Positions 1 through 5,911 of a stretch of 5,911 nucleotides of DNA are shown one piece after another. How positions within the stretch are numbered: the stretch's first letter is position 1; each line of letters opens with the position of its first letter. Source of the DNA: Nitriliruptoraceae bacterium (GTDB lineage Bacteria; Actinomycetota; Nitriliruptoria; Nitriliruptorales; Nitriliruptoraceae); NCBI GenBank assembly GCA_007134165.1, contig SLLJ01000188.1, positions 1 to 5,911 on the forward strand. The letters are read 5' to 3'. The translations under genes and the position numbers were made by a program. The notes beneath the pieces are model-generated. The model made no database searches and was not told the DNA's origin. It worked only from the letters and a program-made list of their open reading frames with translations.

Positions 1-11
1 CGCCGCGCCCT

Positions 12-53
12 GCCGCTCGGCACCACGCCCTCGCCGCTCGGCACCACGCCCTC
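12..53 (+). repeat. Perfect 21-bp tandem duplication, two copies
   Basis: Bases 12-32 and 33-53 are identical, and the following GCC (54-56) continues the unit. In the regulator's frame each copy encodes the seven residues AARHHAL, so the duplication keeps the reading frame. It looks like a recent slippage or duplication event inside the regulator gene. Because it starts close to the window edge, further copies upstream cannot be excluded. Confidence 0.85.
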
Positions 54-314
54 GCCAAGGGGGCCTGGGAGCGGGCAGGACTGTGGACCACTGTGCTCGG
101 GCAGGTCTCGTTGCCCCGCGGCGAGCTCACGACCGCGGTCGCGGCCCACGCCCACGCCGTGGACGCCGGCGACCCGGTGGCCCTCGAGCAGGTCCTGCAC
201 CGCTTCGTCGACACCGAGCAACTGCTGCTCGCGGCGGAGACGGCCGTGCAGGCCGCCGCCGACTCACCCGAGGGCGCGCGGTTGACGGCGCTGGGGGCGA
301 CCCTGCGCCAGTTG

Positions 315-325
315 TGTCCCCGGGG
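315..325 (+). other. Probable +1 frameshift site (CCCC followed by GGGG)
   Basis: The codons before this point read LRQLCP in the upstream frame. Skipping one base at 318-321 continues as GAETPPLRDLPG and then the HTH domain. The run TGTCCCCGGGGC is a homopolymer context in which single-base indels arise by polymerase slippage or sequencing error. CCC-C is also a sequence at which +1 ribosomal slippage can occur on proline tRNA, but no stimulatory structure is evident. Confidence 0.6.
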
Positions 326-704
326 CGGAAACGCCACCGCTGCGTGACCTGCCCGGGACCGGGCTCACCGTCCGGCAGTTCGAGGTCGCCCGCATGGCCC
401 GCGACGACGCCACCAGCCGGACCATCGCCCGGCGTCTGGGACTCTCCGAGCGCACGGTGGACGACCACCTCGCGGCGGTCTACCGCAAGCTCGGGGTGCG
501 CCGGCGGCGCGAGCTGCTCCGGGTGCTCAGCCCCGACCGGGCGCTGCACCGGCTGCTGGCTGGCGGAGATGGTCGCACCGACCAGGTGAGCTGGATGGGC
601 GGAGAATCGCTGCGCCATCTCGACGAAGATCTTCTGCGTCCTGGATGATCCGGTTCTGCGACGTGCGGCTGCCGGCACCCTACGTTCGTGACAACGATCC
701 TAGA

Positions 705-723
705 GACGTGCCCGTCGCACGTC
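705..723. promoter_or_regulatory. Perfect inverted repeat upstream of clpB (candidate operator or leader hairpin)
   Basis: GACGTGC (705-711) and GCACGTC (717-723) form a perfect 7-bp palindrome with a 5-base spacer, 25 bp before the clpB start. A third copy of GACGTGC lies at 660-666. The gap 649-748 shows no HAIR element (CTTGAGT/ACTCAAG), no CIRCE element and no clear GGAAC/GTT sigma-H-type promoter. A weak -10-like TACGTT is at 681-686 without a good -35. If that start were used, the palindrome would lie in the 5' leader. Regulator binding is inference. Confidence 0.4.
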
Positions 724-732
724 CCCGCATCC

Positions 733-739
733 GAGGAGG
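733..739 (+). promoter_or_regulatory. Ribosome binding site of clpB
   Basis: GAGGAGG lies 9 bases before the GTG at 749. It is a strong match to the anti-Shine-Dalgarno sequence and decides the GTG start, which also gives the expected ClpB N-terminus (MDFDQLTHKSQEAL). Confidence 0.85.
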
Positions 740-748
740 TCGAGCGAG

Positions 749-3439
<2,691 letters not shown>

Positions 3440-3478
3440 GGCCGTCCTGACCCCGCACCGCCCCCTGTCGACCGCCGA

Positions 3479-3508
3479 GGGGCCGGACCCTTCGATGGGT
3501 CCGGCCCC
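3479..3508. terminator. Bidirectional terminator hairpin between convergent genes
   Basis: GGGGCCGGACCC (3479-3490) and GGGTCCGGCCCC (3497-3508) form a perfect 12-bp GC-rich stem with a 6-base loop, 39 bp after the clpB stop and 25 bp beyond the stop of the minus-strand gene. There is no T-run on either side, as is common for actinobacterial hairpin terminators. Its position between two converging genes supports use from both directions. Confidence 0.8.
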
Positions 3509-3533
3509 GATCTGCGGGGATGGCGGGTGAGGC

Positions 3534-5576
3534 TCAGCCCTCCTCGTTGAGCACGTCGAGCATCCGGATGAGGAACGAGGCCATCTGGTCGCGGCTCACG
3601 TTGCGGGTGGGTTCGAAGGTGCTGGCGGTGATGCCGGTGGTGATCTCGGCGTCACGCACGGCGTAGATGTTGGGGGTGTGCACGTTGTTGGGATTGACGT
3701 CGTTGAACCCGGTGCCGCCGACCACGGGGTCCAGCCCGGCGGCGCGGGCGAGGAACGAGGCCATCTCGGCGCGGATCACGGTGCCGCCGGGGTCGTAGGT
3801 GCCGTCAGCGCGGCCCTCGGTGATGCCGGCGGTGCGGATGGCGTTGATGTTGCCGGCGTGGGTGCTGCCCGGTTCGACGTCGGGGAAGGGATCAGGCGGG
3901 TTCGCGATCGGGTCGAGGCCCAGTGCGCGGGCAAGGAACGAGGCCATCTGGGCCCGGGTGACGTCACCGCGGGGATCGTAGGTGGTCGGTGAGGTTCCGC
4001 CGGTGATGCCGAGCTGGACCAGCCGGCAGATGTTCGCCGCGTGGACGTTGCGGTCCTCGTCGACGTCGTCGAAGGGCAGCACGCAGTCCTCGAGCCCGCC
4101 GGAGGAGTCGATGGCGTACATGCGGCCCTCGTTGACCAGGTAGAGGGTTCCCTCGCCGTCGATGAGCGCCAGCTGCGCATCGGTGCCGGGGGCGATGCCG
4201 GTCGCGAGCTCCAGGGCGTTGCTCGAGAACCGCCACTGCTCCTGCCCGGTCGGGGAGAGCCGCAGGACCGTGCCCGCATCCCGGCTGGCGATCACGTACA
4301 GGTTGCCGGCGCTGTCGGCGAGGATGTTGGGGGTCGCGTTGGCGCCGAGCTCGCGGATCTCGAGGTCGCCGGACCAGTTGGTGGGGGCGCCGGTCGACCG
4401 CTGCACGGTGAACAGCCGGTCGATCCCCGCGGTGTAGGCGACGAGGTCGTCGGTGGCGGCGAGCACGGTGGCGCCGGCGTTGGCGGTGGCGGTGCGCCGC
4501 GGGGTGGACTCGCTCCAGGTCAGGCTGAGGTTGTCGAGGGCGAAGCCGTGGACCGTGGTGAGCACGCTGGCGTCGGAGAAGTTGCCCAGGCGGTTGTGCC
4601 GCAGGCTGACCACGACGGTGTCGCCCACGATCAGGGTGCGGGCCGACCACGGGTTGGTGCCGGTGGCCGGCGACCCGTCGTCCTCGTCGAACACGGGGAT
4701 CTGGGGGCCGGGGCTGGAGTTGCCGTCGGCCAGCGTGATGCGGTCGAGGTGGGGTTCGCCGTTGCGCAGCACGGGCAGCAGCCAGTGGCTGTCGGTGAAC
4801 GCTCCGACGCGAGCCTGAGGGCTCTCCGAGCGGTTGCCGGGGACGTCGGCCAGGATGCGCTCGTCGTCGGCGGTGTCGGCGTCGATGGTCCAGGCCAGGC
4901 TCGGGGCGGTACCCGAGAGGTCCAGGGCAGCGACGTGGTCGTTGTTGCGACCGGGCTCGCTGTTGCCGAGCACGATGAGCACCTCGCTGGCGCCGGAGCC
5001 GGCCACGTGCAGGCTGGAGCCGTGGCACCACAGGTTGTTGCGCGCGTCGGGTAGGCCGGCGTCCGGGTCGAGGGCGAATGCCGTGCCGTCGACCGGCTCG
5101 CCGTTCAGTGCGTCGACCTGCTGCACGAACCGCACGTCGAGGTCGTCGTCGGCGTCGGCGCTGCGAGCCACCCACAACCGGTCCTGGGAGTCCACCGCCG
5201 GCATGCAGGCGCCGGCGATGTCCCCGAGCTGCCACAGCACCGACCCGTCACTGGCCGACACCCCGACCAGCACCTCATCGAAGGCACCCGCCTGCGCACG
5301 GCGCACCAGCACCCCGTCGGGATGCAGCACGGGGTTGTGGAGCGTGCCCGTGCCGAAGCTCAGGTCGGTGTCGTTCTCGAGATCCACGGCCCACATGATG
5401 CCGGGGTCCGAGGGTCCCTCAACGCTGGCCTGCGAGGTGTTGGCGGGGCCCTGACCGGCGACCGGCCAGGACCGTGTCTCGAGCGCTGAGGCAGGCGCGG
5501 TCAGTGCCAGCGCCAGCAGCGCGGCGGTCAGCAGCGCGATCACACGACGGGCGGGGACGCGGGTGTGGGTGGTCAT
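3534..5576 (-). CDS. Secreted PQQ-like beta-propeller protein with three C-terminal SLH domains
   Basis: A 680-aa protein predicted to be exported and held on the cell surface. Residues 1-31 are a Sec signal peptide: basic start (RVPARR), hydrophobic core, and ASA before the probable cleavage at 31/32. Residues about 40-495 carry blade-like repeats of the PQQ/WD-like propeller type, such as VSASDGSVLWQLGD (106-119), VAALDLSGTAPSLAWTID, LRLSPTGQEQWRF and LYLVNEGRMYAIDSSG. Residues 502-555, 564-616 and 624-674 are three SLH domains, each with an F-x-D-V opening and a QMASFL or EMASFL helix; the TRAE-type wall-binding motif reads TRAQ, IRAE and SRDQ. SLH triplets bind secondary cell-wall polymer. 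Cys124, 184, 498 and 517 could form disulfides. The propeller ligand is unknown, and enzymatic quinoprotein activity is not supported by any motif I can see. The ATG at 5576 is preferred over an in-frame extension to 5729: it has a ribosome binding site and begins the signal peptide. It converges on clpB and diverges from the next gene. Confidence 0.88.
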   Translation of the reverse strand: MTTHTRVPARRVIALLTAALLALALTAPASALETRSWPVAGQGPANTSQASVEGPSDPGIMWAVDLENDTDLSFGTGTLHNPVLHPDGVLVRRAQAGAFDEVLVGVSASDGSVLWQLGDIAGACMPAVDSQDRLWVARSADADDDLDVRFVQQVDALNGEPVDGTAFALDPDAGLPDARNNLWCHGSSLHVAGSGASEVLIVLGNSEPGRNNDHVAALDLSGTAPSLAWTIDADTADDERILADVPGNRSESPQARVGAFTDSHWLLPVLRNGEPHLDRITLADGNSSPGPQIPVFDEDDGSPATGTNPWSARTLIVGDTVVVSLRHNRLGNFSDASVLTTVHGFALDNLSLTWSESTPRRTATANAGATVLAATDDLVAYTAGIDRLFTVQRSTGAPTNWSGDLEIRELGANATPNILADSAGNLYVIASRDAGTVLRLSPTGQEQWRFSSNALELATGIAPGTDAQLALIDGEGTLYLVNEGRMYAIDSSGGLEDCVLPFDDVDEDRNVHAANICRLVQLGITGGTSPTTYDPRGDVTRAQMASFLARALGLDPIANPPDPFPDVEPGSTHAGNINAIRTAGITEGRADGTYDPGGTVIRAEMASFLARAAGLDPVVGGTGFNDVNPNNVHTPNIYAVRDAEITTGITASTFEPTRNVSRDQMASFLIRMLDVLNEEG
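3571..3949 (-). repeat. SLH-encoding repeats with a conserved 16-bp core
   Basis: The 16-base string AGGAACGAGGCCATCT (plus strand) occurs exactly at 3571-3586, 3751-3766 and 3934-3949, spaced 180 and 183 bp. On the minus strand it encodes the MASFL core of each SLH domain. The rest of each unit has diverged, so this reflects old internal duplication plus conserved codon choice rather than a mobile repeat. Confidence 0.8.
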
Positions 5577-5580
5577 GCGG

Positions 5581-5587
5581 TCCTCTC
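5581..5587 (-). promoter_or_regulatory. Ribosome binding site of the SLH protein gene
   Basis: On the minus strand GAGAGGA ends 4 bases before the ATG at 5576. The spacing is slightly short, but it is the only good Shine-Dalgarno match near a start that also begins a signal peptide, so it fixes the start at 5576 rather than further upstream. Confidence 0.6.
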
Positions 5588-5611
5588 GAGGTCGGGTCGT
5601 TGCGGTGTGCT

Positions 5612-5646
5612 TCGATCCCCGGCCCTGCGGGGCGCGGACGGATCGA
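5612..5646 (-). promoter_or_regulatory. Structured GC-rich leader of the SLH protein gene
   Basis: TCGATCC (5612-5618) and GGATCGA (5640-5646) are perfect 7-bp inverted arms. A second inverted repeat, CCCCG/CGGGG (5617-5621 and 5628-5632), lies inside and overlaps the left arm by two bases, so full pairing of both is mutually exclusive. The element lies about 36-70 bases upstream of the SLH gene start. I do not recognise a known riboswitch consensus; in such GC-rich DNA part of this could be chance. Confidence 0.3.
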
Positions 5647-5721
5647 GCGCTGCGGCGGTGCTGCCCCTGCCGCGGGTGGCTGGCGTGTCGTCGCCGGTCT
5701 GGCCGCATACGTGGCGAGGAG

Positions 5722-5750
5722 TCTGCCAACCCGGGAGGGATCTGACAACC
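5722..5750 (-). promoter_or_regulatory. Direct repeats and possible promoter of the SLH protein gene
   Basis: On the minus strand GGTTGTCAGA (5750-5741) and GGTTGGCAGA (5731-5722) match at 9 of 10 bases, with starts 19 bp apart, roughly two helical turns. Each contains a -35-like TTGnCA. The upstream copy's TTGTCA is followed after 17 bases by CAGACT (5725-5720), a weak -10. The pair could be operator half-sites, a promoter, or both. The region is shared with the divergent gene starting at 5808. No transcription evidence is available. Confidence 0.35.
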
Positions 5751-5798
5751 GGCCGCTGCTCCTGGGTGACCGGTAGGGTCTCAGCGCCCCGGACCGAC

Positions 5799-5802
5799 GG
5801 AG
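5799..5802 (+). promoter_or_regulatory. Ribosome binding site of the right-edge gene
   Basis: GGAG lies 5 bases before the ATG at 5808. A -10-like TAGGGT (5774-5779, TAnnnT pattern) is located upstream without a clear -35 partner. Confidence 0.45.
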
Positions 5803-5807
5803 CCCCG

Positions 5808-5911
5808 ATGGCCGAGACGACCGCCGCCCGGTCCCGCCGCTGGCTGACGGCCGCGGTGGTGGCACTCGCGGCGCTGATTGGTGCCGCCTGGCTGCAGGTG
5901 GAGCCCATCGA
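5808..5911 (+). CDS. N-terminus of a membrane-anchored or exported protein, cut by window end
   Basis: An ATG with a GGAG ribosome binding site opens a frame that stays open for 34 codons to the window edge. The product begins with a short polar stretch (MAETTAARSRRW), followed by a hydrophobic segment (LTAAVVALAALIGAAWL, about residues 13-29) and then polar residues. The RSRR before the hydrophobic core fits an N-in membrane anchor or an uncleaved signal sequence; no lipobox cysteine or clear A-x-A cleavage site is visible. The family cannot be identified from this piece. It is divergent from the SLH protein gene, and the two may share the 231-bp intergenic region for their promoters. Confidence 0.65.
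   Translation, partial: MAETTAARSRRWLTAAVVALAALIGAAWLQVEPI

Larger units (their letters stand above)
1..648 (+). pseudogene. LuxR-family transcription regulator, 3' end, frameshifted
   Basis: This is the C-terminal part of a large LuxR-type regulator; its beginning lies left of the window. The frame starting at base 3 is open to a TGA at 345-347 and encodes an Ala-rich helical segment (with GDPVALEQVLHRFVDTEQLL and LLLAAETAVQAA) typical of the region before the DNA-binding domain in large LuxR/MalT-like regulators. The helix-turn-helix itself (LTVRQFEVARMA, then LSERTVDDHLAAVYRKLGV, bases 364-528) lies in the next frame (+1) and ends at TGA 646-648. Dropping one C of the CCCC at 318-321 joins the two frames into a sensible linker, CPGAETPPLRDLPGTGLTV. 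The first ATG in the second frame (394) falls inside the HTH domain and would remove its first helix, so a separate small gene is unlikely. I infer a pseudogene, a sequencing insertion, or less likely programmed frameshifting. The domain identification is confident; target genes and ligand are unknown. Confidence 0.75.

Noticed and set aside
12..53. Possible CRISPR or mobile-element end repeat
   Set aside because: Only two directly adjoining copies without spacers, in frame with a coding sequence; it is a simple tandem duplication.
83..589. 168-codon plus-strand frame overlapping the LuxR regulator
   Set aside because: Arg/Gly/Pro-rich product without domain; the other two frames carry the recognisable LuxR helical and HTH parts.
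566..621. Inverted pair GAGATGG (566-572) and CCATCTC (615-621)
   Set aside because: The arms are 42 bases apart, inside the coding tail of the regulator, with no supporting T-run or position for a terminator; probably chance.
4041..5054. 337-codon plus-strand open frame opposite the SLH gene
   Set aside because: Val/Gly/Ala-rich shadow of the real minus-strand gene, with no domain and no ribosome binding site that I can see.
3964..5235. 423-codon Arg-rich open frame on the minus strand in another frame of the SLH gene
   Set aside because: The product is almost purely Arg/Pro/Gly/Ala-type low complexity, while the overlapping frame gives a signal peptide, propeller and SLH domains.
5577..5729. 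In-frame N-terminal extension of the SLH protein by 51 codons
   Set aside because: The extension is Arg/Ser/Pro-rich and would bury the signal peptide inside the protein; the ATG at 5576 has a Shine-Dalgarno sequence and gives a normal signal peptide.

Overview
The window looks like chromosomal DNA from a high-GC actinobacterium. GC-rich third codon positions run through all coding frames, clpB is of the ordinary bacterial type, and the start region of one gene uses GTG. A secreted protein ending in three S-layer homology (SLH) domains sits beside clpB. SLH-anchored proteins with TRAQMASFLARALGLDP-like repeats are, from memory, frequent in deep actinobacterial lineages (Nitriliruptoria, Egibacter, Acidimicrobiia). 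That placement is a weak guess; the phylum-level call is firmer.

Layout, left to right: (1) 1-648, the 3' end of a LuxR-family transcription regulator on the + strand. It is cut by the window edge, carries a perfect 21-bp in-frame tandem duplication, and appears broken by a +1 shift at a CCCC run, so its C-terminal helix-turn-helix lies in another frame than the preceding domain. (2) 649-748, a 100-bp gap with a perfect 7-bp inverted repeat just upstream of the clpB ribosome binding site. (3) 749-3439, a complete clpB disaggregase gene (896 aa) with all catalytic motifs and an unusual Ala/Gly-rich tail. (4) 3440-3533, a convergent intergenic gap with a perfect 12-bp hairpin that can serve as terminator for both neighbours. 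(5) 3534-5576 on the - strand, a 680-aa secreted protein: signal peptide, PQQ-like beta-propeller, three SLH domains. (6) 5577-5807, a divergent intergenic region with direct repeats and a GC-rich structured leader. (7) 5808 to the end, the start of a + strand gene whose product begins with a membrane segment.

The genes do not form an obvious pathway. ClpB rescues aggregated cytoplasmic proteins together with DnaK/DnaJ/GrpE, whereas the SLH protein is a cell-surface protein of unknown ligand. I see no defence system, CRISPR array, mobile element, tRNA or rRNA. The most useful points for follow-up are the frameshifted regulator, the clpB upstream palindrome in the absence of recognisable HAIR or CIRCE heat-shock operators, and the propeller-SLH surface protein with its repeat-containing promoter region.
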